A DNA stretch of 64,000 nucleotides from Rhodoferax sp. (GCA_003133245.1 PKWM01000014.1:24919-88918); one strand, 5' to 3'; counted from the stretch's first letter, positions 50,549 to 60,360 are shown. Numbers and translations: made by a program. Notes: generated from the sequence alone by a model not told the origin.

Positions 50549-50917
50549 ATGAATTTTTTTGCGTCAGTCCCCCTATCCATGCAAACCGTGCTGTTGCTGG
50601 TCGGGAGCAACATATTCATGACCTTCGCCTGGTATGGCCACCTCAAAAACCTGGCGACGGCACCCTGGTACCTCGCAGTAATTGTGAGTTGGGGCATTGC
50701 GTTGTTTGAATACGCCTTGCAAGTGCCCGCTAACCGCATTGGTTTCCAGCAGGCGGGCTACTCGGTGGCGCAGCTCAAGATCGTGCAAGAGGTCATCACG
50801 CTTACGGTGTTCGTGCCATTTGCCATGCTATATCTCAAACAGCCCTTCAAACTGGACTATTTGTGGGCGGCACTGTGCATGGTGGGCGCGGTCTATTTCA
50901 TTTTCCGCAGCTCTTGA
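50549..50917 (+). CDS. DUF486 family small membrane protein
   Basis: The 122-residue protein has four hydrophobic segments (VLLLVGSNIFMTFAWYGHL, LAVIVSWGIALFEYALQVPA, LTVFVPFAMLYL and LWAALCMVGAVYFIF). The N-terminal NIFMTFAWYGHLK and the middle ANRIGFQQAGYSVAQLK are typical of DUF486, placed in the drug/metabolite transporter superfamily. Its function is not known. It stands alone on the plus strand. Confidence 0.88.
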   Translation: MNFFASVPLSMQTVLLLVGSNIFMTFAWYGHLKNLATAPWYLAVIVSWGIALFEYALQVPANRIGFQQAGYSVAQLKIVQEVITLTVFVPFAMLYLKQPFKLDYLWAALCMVGAVYFIFRSS

Positions 50918-51039
50918 GAATTTTCGGGAAGATTTGGCCTGGCACGAGCTAGAGATGCAGAGCATCCCTAGAGCCGCGGTTACACTTCGGACCCATACGA
51001 AAAAGTCAATTGACGAGAAATTATCACTTGGAGTGAACA

Positions 51040-51687
51040 ATGCTGTTTGCCAAATTACTACCGCGTGACGGTAATTTTTTTGAAATGTTCAACCAGCACG
51101 CCGAACGGATTGTGGAGGCCGCCCACGCATTCTCCAAACTCGTGGCAAATTACAGTGATCCGCACCTGCGTCAAAAATACAATTCTGACGTTGACATCGC
51201 CGAACGCGCGGCCGACCGGGTGACACACGAAGTCAATAAAGGTATTCACAAGACCTTCATCACGCCAATTGATCGTGAGCAGATTCATTGCCTGATCAAT
51301 ACCATGGACGACATAGCTGACTTGATTCAGGACTCGGCCGAGACCATGGCACTGTATGACGTTCACCATATGACCGAGGATATTGTGCGGCTGACCGACG
51401 TCAGCGTGAAATGCTGCGAGCGGGTGCGCGATGCGGTGAAGATGTTGGCCAAAATTGCCGACCCGGCAACAGCAGAGGCAGCGCTGAAAACTTGTGAAGA
51501 AATCGATCAGCTTGAGTCGGACGCCGACCGCATCATGCGCAGCGCTATGAGCAAACTTTTTCGCCAGGAGCCGGATGTGCGGGAAGTGATTAAACTCAAG
51601 GCGATTTATGAATTGTTGGAAACCATCACTGACAAGTGCGAAGACGTTGCCAACGTGATCGAGGGCATCGTCCTCGAGAATTCCTGA
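51040..51687 (+). CDS. DUF47/PhoU-like Pit accessory protein
   Basis: The 215-residue all-helical protein starts MLFAKLLPRDGNFFEMFNQH and has the PhoU-like metal-binding residue patterns in VDIAERAADRVTHEVN and EEIDQLESDADRIMRSAM. DUF47 (TIGR00153) proteins are encoded next to low-affinity phosphate transporters and probably regulate them. It is 12 bp upstream of pit. No Pho box was recognised upstream. Confidence 0.93.
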   Translation: MLFAKLLPRDGNFFEMFNQHAERIVEAAHAFSKLVANYSDPHLRQKYNSDVDIAERAADRVTHEVNKGIHKTFITPIDREQIHCLINTMDDIADLIQDSAETMALYDVHHMTEDIVRLTDVSVKCCERVRDAVKMLAKIADPATAEAALKTCEEIDQLESDADRIMRSAMSKLFRQEPDVREVIKLKAIYELLETITDKCEDVANVIEGIVLENS

Positions 51688-51699
51688 GATCAATCTGCC

Positions 51700-52710
51700 A
51701 TGGCATCGGTTCAGGTCGGGTTGTGGGTGGTTGTTTTGCTGGTGATACTCGCCGTTTTGTTCGATTTCATGAACGGCTTTCATGACGCCGCCAATTCAAT
51801 TGCCACAGTGGTGTCCACCGGTGTGCTCAAGCCGGGGCAGGCCGTGCTTTTTGCTGCGGTGTTCAACTTTATCGCCGTTTTCGTTTTTCAGTTTAGCGTT
51901 GCAGCCACCATTGGCAAAGGGCTGGCAGATCCTGGTGTGATCGATGTACACATCGTTTTTGGCGCGCTCATCAGTGCCATTATCTGGAATTTCATCACTT
52001 GGTATTACGGCATTCCCAGTAGCTCGTCGCATGCATTGGTGGGTGGCATTGTGGGTGCGGTCTTGGTTAAAGCAGGAGCTTCATCACTGGTGTTTGCCAG
52101 CATCATGAAGACGGTCGTGTTCATCTTCGTGTCACCGTTGATGGGGTTCTTGCTCGGTTCCTTAATGCTGATCGTGGTTTCCTGGACCATGCGTCGGAGT
52201 ACGCCCAATCGCGTTGACCGCTGGTTTCGTCACCTGCAGTTGGTGTCGGCGGGTGCCTACAGTCTGGGTCACGGCGGCAATGATGCACAAAAAACCATTG
52301 GCATCATCTGGATGCTGCTGATTGCCACCGGTTATACCGCGATCAGTGATAAATCACCGCCAACCTGGGTGGTGTTGACTTGTTACACGGCCATTGCCAT
52401 GGGTACCATGTTCGGGGGCTGGCGGATCGTCAAGACCATGGGCCAACGGCTTACCAAGCTCAAACCAGTACACGGGTTTTGCGCTGAAACGGGCGGGGCC
52501 ATAACGCTTTTCACTGCTGCGGTTTTGGGAATTCCAGTCTCCACCACCCATACCATTACCGGAGCCATTGTGGGCGTTGGTGCCACGCAGCGTGCCAGTG
52601 CCGTGCGCTGGGGTGTGGCCGGCAACATCATCTGGGCCTGGGTGCTCACGATTCCGGTTACCGCGTTGGTCGGGGCGATTGCTTACTGGGTTAGCCTGTT
52701 GATTTTTTAG
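51700..52710 (+). CDS. pit: Low-affinity inorganic phosphate transporter (Pit family)
   Basis: The 336-residue protein has about ten membrane segments and the duplicated PiT signature: FDFMNGFHDAANSIATVVST near the N-terminus and SLGHGGNDAQKTIGIIWML in the second half. It imports metal phosphate by proton symport. The length is shorter than E. coli PitA (499), as is usual for DUF47-linked Pit proteins. Its end overlaps the convergent acetyltransferase gene by 20 bp. Confidence 0.95.
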   Translation: MASVQVGLWVVVLLVILAVLFDFMNGFHDAANSIATVVSTGVLKPGQAVLFAAVFNFIAVFVFQFSVAATIGKGLADPGVIDVHIVFGALISAIIWNFITWYYGIPSSSSHALVGGIVGAVLVKAGASSLVFASIMKTVVFIFVSPLMGFLLGSLMLIVVSWTMRRSTPNRVDRWFRHLQLVSAGAYSLGHGGNDAQKTIGIIWMLLIATGYTAISDKSPPTWVVLTCYTAIAMGTMFGGWRIVKTMGQRLTKLKPVHGFCAETGGAITLFTAAVLGIPVSTTHTITGAIVGVGATQRASAVRWGVAGNIIWAWVLTIPVTALVGAIAYWVSLLIF

Positions 52711-53233
52711 AGTCCTGCGGCGCGCAGGTATCGGCCAGACCCAGGGGTTTGTCCATCATGACCACGTCTTGCCATCGATTAAATTTCCAGCCGCAGGATT
52801 CGAGAATGCCAACCAAGGAAAATCCGACCGACCGATGCAAACCAATAGAAGCGGTGTTGGCTGAATCACCAATGACTGCGATCAGTTTTCGCACACCAAC
52901 TTTTTCTGCTTGAGTGGTGAGTTCCGCTAACAGCGCTCGGCCCAGCCCATGGCCAATCGCTTCAGGGGCCAGGTAGATTGAGTCTTCGGCCGAAAACCGA
53001 TAGGCCGGACGCGGCTTGAACCAGTTGCAGTAGGCAAAGCCCAGTACCTTGTCGCCCTCGCTTGCTACCAAGTAGGGCAAACCTTTGGCGAGTACCTCGA
53101 CGCGGCGGTTGGCCATTTCGCTCTCGGCGGGCGGTTCAAGCTCAAAAGTGCCAGCACCGTGTAACACATGATGGGCATAAATGGCGGTGATTGCCGGGAG
53201 ATCTTCAGCACGACTGGGATGGATGATGGTCAT
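52691..53233 (-). CDS. GNAT acetyltransferase, phosphinothricin acetyltransferase-like
   Basis: The 180-residue protein starts MTIIHPSRAEDLPAITAIYA and has GTFELEPPAESEMANR and the acetyl-CoA loop AIGHGLGRALLAEL, followed by ASIGLHRSVGFSLVG, matching the Pat/Bar and MnaT branch of GNAT enzymes. Members acetylate phosphinothricin, methionine sulfone or related amino acid analogues; which applies here is open. The C-terminal residues overlap pit on the other strand by 20 bp. Confidence 0.9.
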   Translation of the reverse strand: MTIIHPSRAEDLPAITAIYAHHVLHGAGTFELEPPAESEMANRRVEVLAKGLPYLVASEGDKVLGFAYCNWFKPRPAYRFSAEDSIYLAPEAIGHGLGRALLAELTTQAEKVGVRKLIAVIGDSANTASIGLHRSVGFSLVGILESCGWKFNRWQDVVMMDKPLGLADTCAPQDSKKSTG

Positions 53234-53254
53234 ATAAATAGGAAACGTTATAAT
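53227..53254 (+). promoter_or_regulatory. Candidate sigma-70 promoter of rpsP-rimM-trmD-rplS
   Basis: TGGTCA (53227-53232) and a perfect TATAAT (53249-53254) are spaced by 16 nt. The pair lies about 113 bp before the rpsP start and overlaps the 5' end of the divergent acetyltransferase gene. The perfect -10 box ahead of a ribosomal protein operon supports it. Confidence 0.55.
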
Positions 53255-53367
53255 GAAAAAATATTCAGCGTGTCGCTGGCCGGGTGGTCATGTTGCGTGT
53301 CTCAAATGCTGGATTAAATACTGAATTAAACGACGGAAATAAAACTCCGCCTCCCAAAGGATCAATT

Positions 53368-53619
53368 ATGGTCGTCATTCGACTCGCCCGTGGCGGTGCA
53401 AAAGCACGCCCATTTTTTAACATTGTCGTTGCTGACAAGCGCACCCGTCGTGATGGCCGCTTTATTGAGCGTCTGGGTTTTTACAACCCGATCGCCACGA
53501 CCAACGAAGAGAGCATCCGGATCGCTCAGGATCGCCTGACTTACTGGAGAAGCGTTGGTGCACAGGCATCGCCCACAGTGGAACGCCTGATCGATCAAGC
53601 GGCCAAAAAAGCGGCCTGA
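53368..53619 (+). CDS. rpsP: 30S ribosomal protein S16
   Basis: The 83-residue protein [20 protein letters not shown] continues [18 protein letters not shown] and [20 protein letters not shown], matching S16 throughout. ATG 53368 is chosen by family length; the frame is open upstream to 53284. It leads rpsP-rimM-trmD-rplS, with rimM following within about 10 bp. Confidence 0.98.
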   Translation: MVVIRLARGGAKARPFFNIVVADKRTRRDGRFIERLGFYNPIATTNEESIRIAQDRLTYWRSVGAQASPTVERLIDQAAKKAA

Positions 53620-53631
53620 TCTTCTTCGGTG

Positions 53632-54195
53632 ATGATACCTGGCCTTGAAGCCGCCGAGCTGCCGACGGACGGCGTCGAAGTTGGGCGCATTGCAGATGCG
53701 TGGGGGCTCCAGGGCTGGTTTAAAGTCTTACCGCATAGCGCCAATCCTGCGGCGCTTTTTTCTTCCAAACGATGGTATTTGCTGCCCACAGAAAAAGGTC
53801 AAAAGACTTTTTCTGGGGTTGTCAAATTGGCCATCAAGGAAGCCAAGAATCACTCCGACACGGTAGTCGCTTGCGCCCACGCAGTTGATGATCGCAATTC
53901 CGCCGAGGCGTTGCGGGGTAGTCGCATTTTTATAGCGCGATCAAGTTTTCCAACGGCCGGTAAAGACGAGTACTACTGGGTTGATTTGATTGGCCTGGTG
54001 GTTGTTAATCGCGAGAGCGTTGAACTAGGAGTGGTCAGGGAACTGCTATCGACCGGGGCACAAACCGTGCTGGTGCTCGATTACGAACAGGATGGCAAGG
54101 CGCAGGAGCGGATGATTCCTTTTGTGTCGATCTACATTGACAAGGTTGATTTGCCCGCCCGACGCATTCTGGTGGACTGGCAAGCTGACTATTAA
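53632..54195 (+). CDS. rimM: 16S rRNA processing protein RimM
   Basis: The 187-residue protein has the N-terminal domain VEVGRIADAWGLQGWFKVLP and the PRC-barrel C-domain (DEYYWVDLIGLVVVN, MIPFVSIYIDKVDLPARRIL). It assists 30S head maturation with S19. GTG 53629 directly before ATG 53632 gives an alternative start one codon longer. It ends 10 bp before trmD. Confidence 0.96.
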   Translation: MIPGLEAAELPTDGVEVGRIADAWGLQGWFKVLPHSANPAALFSSKRWYLLPTEKGQKTFSGVVKLAIKEAKNHSDTVVACAHAVDDRNSAEALRGSRIFIARSSFPTAGKDEYYWVDLIGLVVVNRESVELGVVRELLSTGAQTVLVLDYEQDGKAQERMIPFVSIYIDKVDLPARRILVDWQADY

Positions 54196-54205
54196 GCGTG
54201 ATGCC

Positions 54206-54952
54206 ATGCGTTTTGACGTTGTGACGCTCTTTCCTGAGTTGTTTGCGCCATTTTTGACCAGTGGCGTTACGCGACGCGCTTTTGAGTCAGGTCAGGTGGA
54301 TGTCCGACTGACCAGTCTGCGCGATTTCGCCTCAGGCAATTACCGGCGGGTCGATGATCGGCCCTTTGGTGGTGGCCCAGGAATGGTCATGATGGCGGAG
54401 CCTTTGAGCCAATGCCTGAACAACATCCAGACGCAACGTGCTGACGCTGCCCCGGTATTACTTTTTTCCCCGGTAGGCAAGCCGCTTGATCACGCCATGG
54501 TTCAACGTTGGTCACGGAGCCAGGGAGCGATCCTGATTTGCGGGCGTTACGAGGGACTGGATCAACGTTTTATCGACCAGCAGGTCACCGAGCAGATCAG
54601 CCTCGGGGATTTTGTGCTCTCGGGCGGAGAAATTGCAGCCATGGCCTTGTTGGATGCTGTAGCACGGCTACAGCCGGGTGTGTTGAACGACCCCGAGAGC
54701 CACAGCCAGGATAGTTTTAACCCGGCGCTTGACGGTTTGCTTGATTGCCCGCAATACACGCGTCCCGAAAGCTGGTCTGGCAGTGGAGTGCCGGCAGTGC
54801 TGCTGTCCGGTCACCACGTTCAGATTGAGCGCTGGCGGCGCGAGCAGCGGCTCGCACTCACCTTGAATTTGCGGCCCGATTTGATAGCGCAGGCGCGCTT
54901 GAACGGGCGTTTGAGCCTTGCTGACGAAGAATTTCTTGCCGGACTGGGGTGA
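54206..54952 (+). CDS. trmD: tRNA (guanine-37-N1)-methyltransferase
   Basis: The 248-residue trefoil-knot enzyme starts MRFDVVTLFPELFAPF. It has PFGGGPGMVMMAEPL, ILICGRYEGLDQRFID, and the knot sequence EQISLGDFVLSGGEIAAMAL. It methylates G37 with SAM in tRNAs reading CNN, including the tRNA-Pro encoded at 14492, and prevents +1 frameshifts. ATG 54206 is chosen by family alignment. Confidence 0.98.
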   Translation: MRFDVVTLFPELFAPFLTSGVTRRAFESGQVDVRLTSLRDFASGNYRRVDDRPFGGGPGMVMMAEPLSQCLNNIQTQRADAAPVLLFSPVGKPLDHAMVQRWSRSQGAILICGRYEGLDQRFIDQQVTEQISLGDFVLSGGEIAAMALLDAVARLQPGVLNDPESHSQDSFNPALDGLLDCPQYTRPESWSGSGVPAVLLSGHHVQIERWRREQRLALTLNLRPDLIAQARLNGRLSLADEEFLAGLG

Positions 54953-55105
54953 GGGTTGGGCGGGTGCATCCTCAGGGAGATGCTTCTGACCTGGGTATAA
55001 TGCCCAACTTACCGATCCTCTGGCTGGCCGTTCTGCTGTATTTACATACGAACACACTTTGCGTCAATCCCGACGCTGGCGCATCCAAGATCATTTGAGG
55101 ACATC

Positions 55106-55492
55106 ATGGACTTGATTCAAACTCTTGAGCAAGAAGAAATTGCTCGTCTTGGGAAAACAATTCCCGAATTCTCCCCCGGTGACACGGTGATTGTGAGCGT
55201 TAACGTGGTTGAAGGTGCGCGCAAACGTGTGCAGGCCTATGAGGGTGTTGTGATTGCCAAGCGCAATCGTGGCCTCAACAGCGCTTTTACGGTTCGCAAA
55301 ATTTCCAGCGGTGAAGGTGTCGAGCGTACTTTTCAAACCTACAGCCCCTTGATTGCCAGCATCGAGGTCAAGCGTCGCGGCGACGTGCGCCGGGCCAAGC
55401 TGTATTACCTGCGTGAACGCAGCGGCAAGTCGGCACGCATCAAAGAAAAACTACCGGCCAGAAAAACTGTCAGCGCTGCTGTTAACGCATAA
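55106..55492 (+). CDS. rplS: 50S ribosomal protein L19
   Basis: The 128-residue protein [20 protein letters not shown] has [40 protein letters not shown] and [20 protein letters not shown], all standard for L19, with a short extra tail. It lies 153 bp after trmD; a TATAAT at 54996-55001 may supply an extra promoter, but no good -35 was seen. A strong terminator follows. Confidence 0.98.
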   Translation: MDLIQTLEQEEIARLGKTIPEFSPGDTVIVSVNVVEGARKRVQAYEGVVIAKRNRGLNSAFTVRKISSGEGVERTFQTYSPLIASIEVKRRGDVRRAKLYYLRERSGKSARIKEKLPARKTVSAAVNA

Positions 55493-55511
55493 CACGAGCT
55501 GTTTTTCCAGT

Positions 55512-55550
55512 AAACCGCCCCGGGCTTGTGCTTGTGGCGGTTTTTTTTTT
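55512..55550 (+). terminator. Intrinsic terminator of the rpsP-rplS operon
   Basis: AAACCGCC (55512-55519) pairs with GGCGGTTT (55536-55543) around a 16-nt loop, and the T-run continues to ten T (55541-55550). It starts 20 nt after the rplS stop. Confidence 0.93.
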
Positions 55551-55562
55551 GAATAATTGTCC

Positions 55563-56264
55563 ATGCCGTTAAACTCCTTTCCAACTTCTCTGTCGAACTT
55601 GCCAAACTTTGACCCGCGTCAAGTCCCGGTCGCAAGTGTTGATTCACATTTGCCGTCGGTGGCTTTGGCAGCGTTGCAACCCGCAGCCTTGCGCCAGCGC
55701 TTTGCTGCACCGCCGCAGTGGCGGCCCGAAGTGCGCTCGGAGATCCGGTTTTCTGATCGGACACCGCTGCACGCGTCGGTGTTGGTGCCGATCATCATGC
55801 GCGAGCATCCGTGTGTCTTGCTAACCGAACGAACCAAGCACCTTTCAACTCACTCCGGGCAAATTGCTTTCCCTGGCGGCAAGGTGGACGCAGACGATCT
55901 CGATGCGGTGTCGACTGCCTTGCGTGAGGCGCAGGAAGAGGTTGGGCTGGACCCCGTGTTTGTGCAGGTGCTCGGCACCTTGCCACATTACGTGACCGGC
56001 TCTGCCTTTGTTATCACGCCGGTGGTTGCTTTGGTGCAAACCGGTTTCGCGTTGAGCCGCAATACCAATGAAGTGGCCGATATTTTTGAGGTGCCGTTGG
56101 AATTCCTGATGAATCCGGCGCATCATCAGCGTCACGTTTTTGAGACGCAAGGGTTGCGCCGTGAATGGTTCTCAATGCCCTACCAGGATGGAGCGACCGA
56201 GCGCTTTATTTGGGGTGCAACCGCGGGCATGCTGCGCAATTTTTATCGAATGTTGGTGGCCTGA
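55563..56264 (+). CDS. NUDIX hydrolase, CoA pyrophosphatase type
   Basis: The 233-residue protein has the NuCoA motif (LLTERTKHLSTHSGQ, then IAFPGG) directly before the NUDIX box (GGKVDADDLDAVSTAL, then REAQEEVGL). In the box the first glutamate of GX5E is an aspartate, while the catalytic REXXEE core is intact. Relatives (NudL/YeaB) cleave CoA to phosphopantetheine and 3',5'-ADP. The N-terminal 60 residues are a variable extension. ATG 55563 is used; a TTG lies two codons earlier. It ends 25 bp before the CbiB-like gene. Confidence 0.92.
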   Translation: MPLNSFPTSLSNLPNFDPRQVPVASVDSHLPSVALAALQPAALRQRFAAPPQWRPEVRSEIRFSDRTPLHASVLVPIIMREHPCVLLTERTKHLSTHSGQIAFPGGKVDADDLDAVSTALREAQEEVGLDPVFVQVLGTLPHYVTGSAFVITPVVALVQTGFALSRNTNEVADIFEVPLEFLMNPAHHQRHVFETQGLRREWFSMPYQDGATERFIWGATAGMLRNFYRMLVA

Positions 56265-56289
56265 GGCGTGCTGCCGCTATGATCGTCAC

Positions 56290-57279
56290 ATGAGTTTCAT
56301 TTCAGTGCTTTTCGCTTTGCTGCTGGAACAGGCACGGCCCTTGAGGCGTGGCAACCTGGTGCATGCAAGTGTGCGCGCCTGGGTACGTTGGAGTGCCAGA
56401 AATTTTGATGCTGGCAAGTCGTTCCATGGCTGGATTGCCTGGGGCTTCGCAGTGGGTGGACCAGCCTTGGCAGCGTTGGCCATTTATTTGATACTTGATA
56501 TTTTTGTGTCCTGGTCGGTGGCACTGCTGTGGAACGCAGCCGTACTCTATGCCAGTTTGGGTTTCCGGCAGTTCAGTTTCCACTTTACCCAGATCCGGGA
56601 TGCCTTGGCTGATGGTGATGAAGATCGGGCGCGCGATCTGCTGGCAAACTGGCAGCAAATTGATGTCAGCGAATTGCCGCGCAGTGAAATTGTGCGCCAG
56701 GTCATTGAGCATTCGGTGCTGGCGGCTCATCGTCACGTCTTCGGTGTTCTGGCCTGGTTTTCTGTGCTGGCGGCTTTCGGATTTGGCCCAGCGGGTGCGG
56801 TGTTGTACCGACTGAGTGAATTTGTCGTGCGCTACTGGCAGCACAAGAGTAAAAGGCACTTGCAACCGGTCAGTGACGCACTACAACAGACTGCTGGCAA
56901 CGCATGGGCGGTGATTGATTGGGTTCCCGCCCGCATCACGGCTATTGGTTTTGGCGTGGTTGGCAGTTTTGAGGAGGCCATTGATAGCTGGCGCAACTAT
57001 GAGTCGAGCCATGAAGCGGACAACGATGGCGTTATTCTGGCGGCAACTTCGGGTGCCGTCAATATCCGGCTGGGCGGCATCGCCAGCGTCGCGGCGTTTC
57101 CGGCTGATGGCATTGGCGCAACGCCCCCTGGTTCAGAGACCGATATGCCGATTCAATCAGTGCTGGAACAAACCCCTGAGCTAGCGCACCTTGCGGTCAT
57201 CGTCGGTCTGGTTTGGCGCACTGTGGTGATGTGGATGTTGTTGCTTGCCCTCTTGACCCTGGCCCGTCTGCTGGGGTAG
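56290..57279 (+). CDS. CobD/CbiB-like membrane protein
   Basis: The 329-residue protein starts MSFISVLFALLLEQARPLRR and has the CbiB family ARDLLANWQQIDVSELPRSE and LAAHRHVFGVLAWFSVLAAFGFGPAGAV-type segments, with four to five hydrophobic stretches. True CbiB makes adenosylcobinamide, but Betaproteobacteria carry this paralogue next to NUDIX genes without other cobalamin genes, so cobalamin synthesis is doubtful; an AmpE-like role has been proposed for relatives. It ends 2 bp before convergent rsgA. Confidence 0.85.
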   Translation: MSFISVLFALLLEQARPLRRGNLVHASVRAWVRWSARNFDAGKSFHGWIAWGFAVGGPALAALAIYLILDIFVSWSVALLWNAAVLYASLGFRQFSFHFTQIRDALADGDEDRARDLLANWQQIDVSELPRSEIVRQVIEHSVLAAHRHVFGVLAWFSVLAAFGFGPAGAVLYRLSEFVVRYWQHKSKRHLQPVSDALQQTAGNAWAVIDWVPARITAIGFGVVGSFEEAIDSWRNYESSHEADNDGVILAATSGAVNIRLGGIASVAAFPADGIGATPPGSETDMPIQSVLEQTPELAHLAVIVGLVWRTVVMWMLLLALLTLARLLG

Positions 57280-57280
57280 C

Positions 57281-58219
57281 TCAGTACTTTTTAGGTTGAC
57301 TCAATTCGGCATATAGATCGCTGTAAATTTTGTAGCGATTGGCACTTATTTGATTTTGACCGGCCTCCGATTTGACGGCTGCCATCACGCCGCAACCGGG
57401 TTCATGCAGGTGGCTGCAGTTGTAGAACTTGCAGTTGGCAACATGGGGTTTGAGGTCTCGCATATAGGCCGCCAGTTGCGCCGGGTCGATGTGGTTCAGG
57501 CCGAACTCCTGGAAACCGGGTGAGTCGATCAAGGCCGTCGTTTTGTCTGCGTCCACCCAGTACCAGGTGGTGCTGGTGGTGGTGTGTTTGCCCGAATTCA
57601 GGGCTTTGGAAATTTCACCGGTCTGCACCAGCGCGCCGGGTACCAGCAGGTTGATCAAAGTGCTCTTGCCAGCGCCGGACGGTCCCAGCACCAGCGTGGT
57701 TTTGCCGTGCAGCAACTTGAGAAGTTCCAGGCGATCAACATCCCTTGATTGTTTGAGTGACAGCGGCAGTACGCCGTAATGCATTTGCCGGTACGACAGC
57801 AGCCAGCTCCAAGCCCGCTCAAAGGGCTCCACCAGATCGCTTTTATTGAGCGCGATGATGGGCGTGATGTGTTGGGCCTCGGCGGCAATCAGGGCGCGCG
57901 CGAGTTGGCTGCTGGAAAATTCTGGAACGGCTGCGATCAGGATCAATACCTGGTCGAGATTGGCGGCAAAGGACTTGGTGCGAATTTCATCCTGCCGGTA
58001 AAACAGGTTGCGGCGTTCTTCGATTTTCTCAATGGTGCCTTCGTCGGTTGACGTCTGCCACAGCACCCGGTCGCCAACGACACCCTGACTTTTCTTGCCC
58101 CGCGAGTGGCAGATCAGGCGCTTTCCATCGGGTGTTTCCACCAGAAAATGGTGGCCATAATTGGCCACAATCAGGCCGTGGTTGAGTCGTCCCTCAAGTT
58201 CCTTCGCAAGGATGTTCAT
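57281..58219 (-). CDS. rsgA: Ribosome small subunit-dependent GTPase A
   Basis: The 312-residue protein is a circularly permuted GTPase: G4 (IIALNKSDLV) comes before G1 (VLGPSGAGKSTLINLL) and G3 (ALIDSPGFQEFG). An N-terminal OB fold and a C-terminal zinc knuckle (CKFYNCSHLHEPGC) flank it. It tests the decoding centre in late 30S maturation. Its ATG overlaps the stop of the M48 protease gene by 4 nt on the same strand. Confidence 0.97.
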   Translation of the reverse strand: MNILAKELEGRLNHGLIVANYGHHFLVETPDGKRLICHSRGKKSQGVVGDRVLWQTSTDEGTIEKIEERRNLFYRQDEIRTKSFAANLDQVLILIAAVPEFSSSQLARALIAAEAQHITPIIALNKSDLVEPFERAWSWLLSYRQMHYGVLPLSLKQSRDVDRLELLKLLHGKTTLVLGPSGAGKSTLINLLVPGALVQTGEISKALNSGKHTTTSTTWYWVDADKTTALIDSPGFQEFGLNHIDPAQLAAYMRDLKPHVANCKFYNCSHLHEPGCGVMAAVKSEAGQNQISANRYKIYSDLYAELSQPKKY

Positions 58220-59487
58220 GCCAATATCCGGTCCAGCCGTTCCGACGCCGCCGGATGCGAGTAATAGAACTTCACATACACCGGGTCTGGCGTCAGCGTC
58301 GAGGCGTTGTCCTCATATAGCTTGAGCAGCGCCGTGGCCAGGTCGATGCCACTGGTTTGAGCCACCGCGTAGACGTCAGCTTCAAATTCGTGCCGACGCG
58401 AGAGGTGGGCAAAAAGTGGTGTGATGAAGAAGCTGAAAACCGGCACCACCAGCATGAACAGCAGCAGTGCTAGCGCATCATTGGGTGCGCCCTGGTTGGG
58501 CTGCACGCCCAGCCCGGTATAAAACCAGGCTTGCGTCGCCAGCCAGCCCAGCAGCGCAAAACCAAGCAGACTCAAGGCAAACATCAAGACAATGCGTTTG
58601 ATGACGTGCTTGTGCTTGAAGTGGCCCAGTTCGTGCGCCAGCACGGTATCAACCTCAGCCGCTGACAGCCTGGCCAGCAGCGTGTCATAAAACACCACCC
58701 GCTTGGATGCGCCAAAGCCGGTGAAATAGGCATTGGCATGGGCGCTGCGCTTGGAGCCATCCATCACGAACAAACCCTTGGCAGCGAAACCGCAACGCTG
58801 CATCAACGCGGTGACCCGTGCCTTGAGTGCTTCATCTTTGAGTGGCACAAATTTGTTGAACAGGGGTGCGATAAAGGTGGGGTAGATCAACAGCAGCAGT
58901 AAATTAAAGCCCATCCAGACGCCCCAGGCCCACAGCCACCACCAAGCCCCCACAGCGCCCATCAGCCACAGAATCAGCGCGGCAACGGGCAAGCCAATGG
59001 CGGCACCCATCAGACTTGATTTGAGTAAATCGAGCAGCCACAGCTTGACGGTCATCTTGTTGAAACCAAAGCGTTCTTCGACCACGAAGGTCTGGTACAG
59101 GGTCAAGGGCAAGTCAATCAGGGCGCTGATCAGCACGAAGGCGGTCAGCAGGGCCAGCTGTTGCAGCATACCGCCGCCAAGCCAACTCAGCAGCGCCTGA
59201 TTCAGGCTGGAGAGCGCGCCCAATAGCGTCCACACCAACAATACTGCCGCTCCGATAGCCAGTTCCAACAAACCCAGGCGTGCTTTGGCGATGGTGTAGT
59301 CAGCCGCTTTTTGGTGCGCGGCCAAGGTAATGGTTTGAGCGAATGCAGAGGGAACCTGGCCACGGTGCTGCGCCACATACCGGATTTGACGCAAGCTGAG
59401 CCAATATTTGAATATCAGAACAACGAACAGTGCCAGTGCAAAGGCGCAGGTCAGTAGCAACGAAGGAGAAGGAATCGAACCAAGCAT
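58216..59487 (-). CDS. M48-family (Ste24-like) membrane metalloprotease
   Basis: The 423-residue integral membrane protease has the zinc motif [14 protein letters not shown] and the third ligand region [13 protein letters not shown]. About seven hydrophobic segments are present, and the N-terminal domain ([20 protein letters not shown]) is that of CAAX prenyl protease 1/Ste24. In bacteria it acts in membrane protein quality control. It overlaps rsgA by 4 nt and is divergent from orn with 37 bp between. Confidence 0.94.
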   Translation of the reverse strand: MLGSIPSPSLLLTCAFALALFVVLIFKYWLSLRQIRYVAQHRGQVPSAFAQTITLAAHQKAADYTIAKARLGLLELAIGAAVLLVWTLLGALSSLNQALLSWLGGGMLQQLALLTAFVLISALIDLPLTLYQTFVVEERFGFNKMTVKLWLLDLLKSSLMGAAIGLPVAALILWLMGAVGAWWWLWAWGVWMGFNLLLLLIYPTFIAPLFNKFVPLKDEALKARVTALMQRCGFAAKGLFVMDGSKRSAHANAYFTGFGASKRVVFYDTLLARLSAAEVDTVLAHELGHFKHKHVIKRIVLMFALSLLGFALLGWLATQAWFYTGLGVQPNQGAPNDALALLLFMLVVPVFSFFITPLFAHLSRRHEFEADVYAVAQTSGIDLATALLKLYEDNASTLTPDPVYVKFYYSHPAASERLDRILA

Positions 59488-59524
59488 GGCGTGCGAGTTT
59501 AGGGCATCGGCGACAATTCAGCAC

Positions 59525-60109
59525 ATGAACGTTGCAAACATTCCACCATCCGAAGCGTTGCTTGCCAAATCTGATCAAAACCTGGTCTGGCTTGATTGCG
59601 AGATGACGGGACTGGACCCCGAGACTGAGCGGATCATTGAAATTGCGATCATCGTCACCGGCCCCAAACTCGAACCACGCATTGAAAGTCCGGTTCTGGT
59701 CATCCACCAAAGCGATGAATTGCTTGACAAGATGGACCGCTGGAACAAGGGCACGCACGGCAAAAGTGGTTTGATTGACAAGGTTAAAGCATCAACTTTG
59801 ACTGAGGAAGATGCCCAAACCCGGTTGCTTGACTTCCTGCGTCAGTACGTGCCCAAGAAGGGCTCGCCGATGTGCGGCAACAGCATCGGTCAGGACCGAC
59901 GCTTCTTGGTGAAATACATGCCCAAGCTGGAGGCTTTTTTTCACTACCGCAACCTTGATGTCAGCACTCTCAAGGAACTGTCCAAACACTGGCGCCCCGA
60001 GGTCTATAAATCATTCAAAAAAAAACAACGCCACACCGCATTGGCGGACGTGCACGAGTCCATCGACGAGATGGAACACTACCGGGAACACTTCCTGAAA
60101 CTGGAGTGA
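59525..60109 (+). CDS. orn: Oligoribonuclease
   Basis: The 194-residue DEDDh exonuclease has the metal ligands in [37 protein letters not shown] and [20 protein letters not shown]. It degrades 2-5-nt RNA and pGpG from c-di-GMP turnover and is usually essential. ATG 59525 is chosen because similarity begins shortly after it; the frame is open into the opposite-strand protease gene. The next 203 bp up to the helicase hold no gene. Confidence 0.97.
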   Translation: MNVANIPPSEALLAKSDQNLVWLDCEMTGLDPETERIIEIAIIVTGPKLEPRIESPVLVIHQSDELLDKMDRWNKGTHGKSGLIDKVKASTLTEEDAQTRLLDFLRQYVPKKGSPMCGNSIGQDRRFLVKYMPKLEAFFHYRNLDVSTLKELSKHWRPEVYKSFKKKQRHTALADVHESIDEMEHYREHFLKLE

Positions 60110-60360
60110 TAAGTAGAAACCCGAATCCATGCGATAATCCAGACAGCACTGCAAACCGCAGCGCATATTTGTACATCTCCCCTCATTCACCGGGCTCAAA
60201 GCGAATTCGCTGTAGAAAAATAGCGAAGCTTCCTTAAGAAGAGCCCCCAGCGCTGATTGAACTCCTTGTGAGTCAGAGCAGGTTCCGTTTGATGGTTGAT
60301 GTTTTTTAACCATTGACGGAGCAGTCGCCTCCCCGGCGGCGCTCGCGTGTGAGTAAATTC

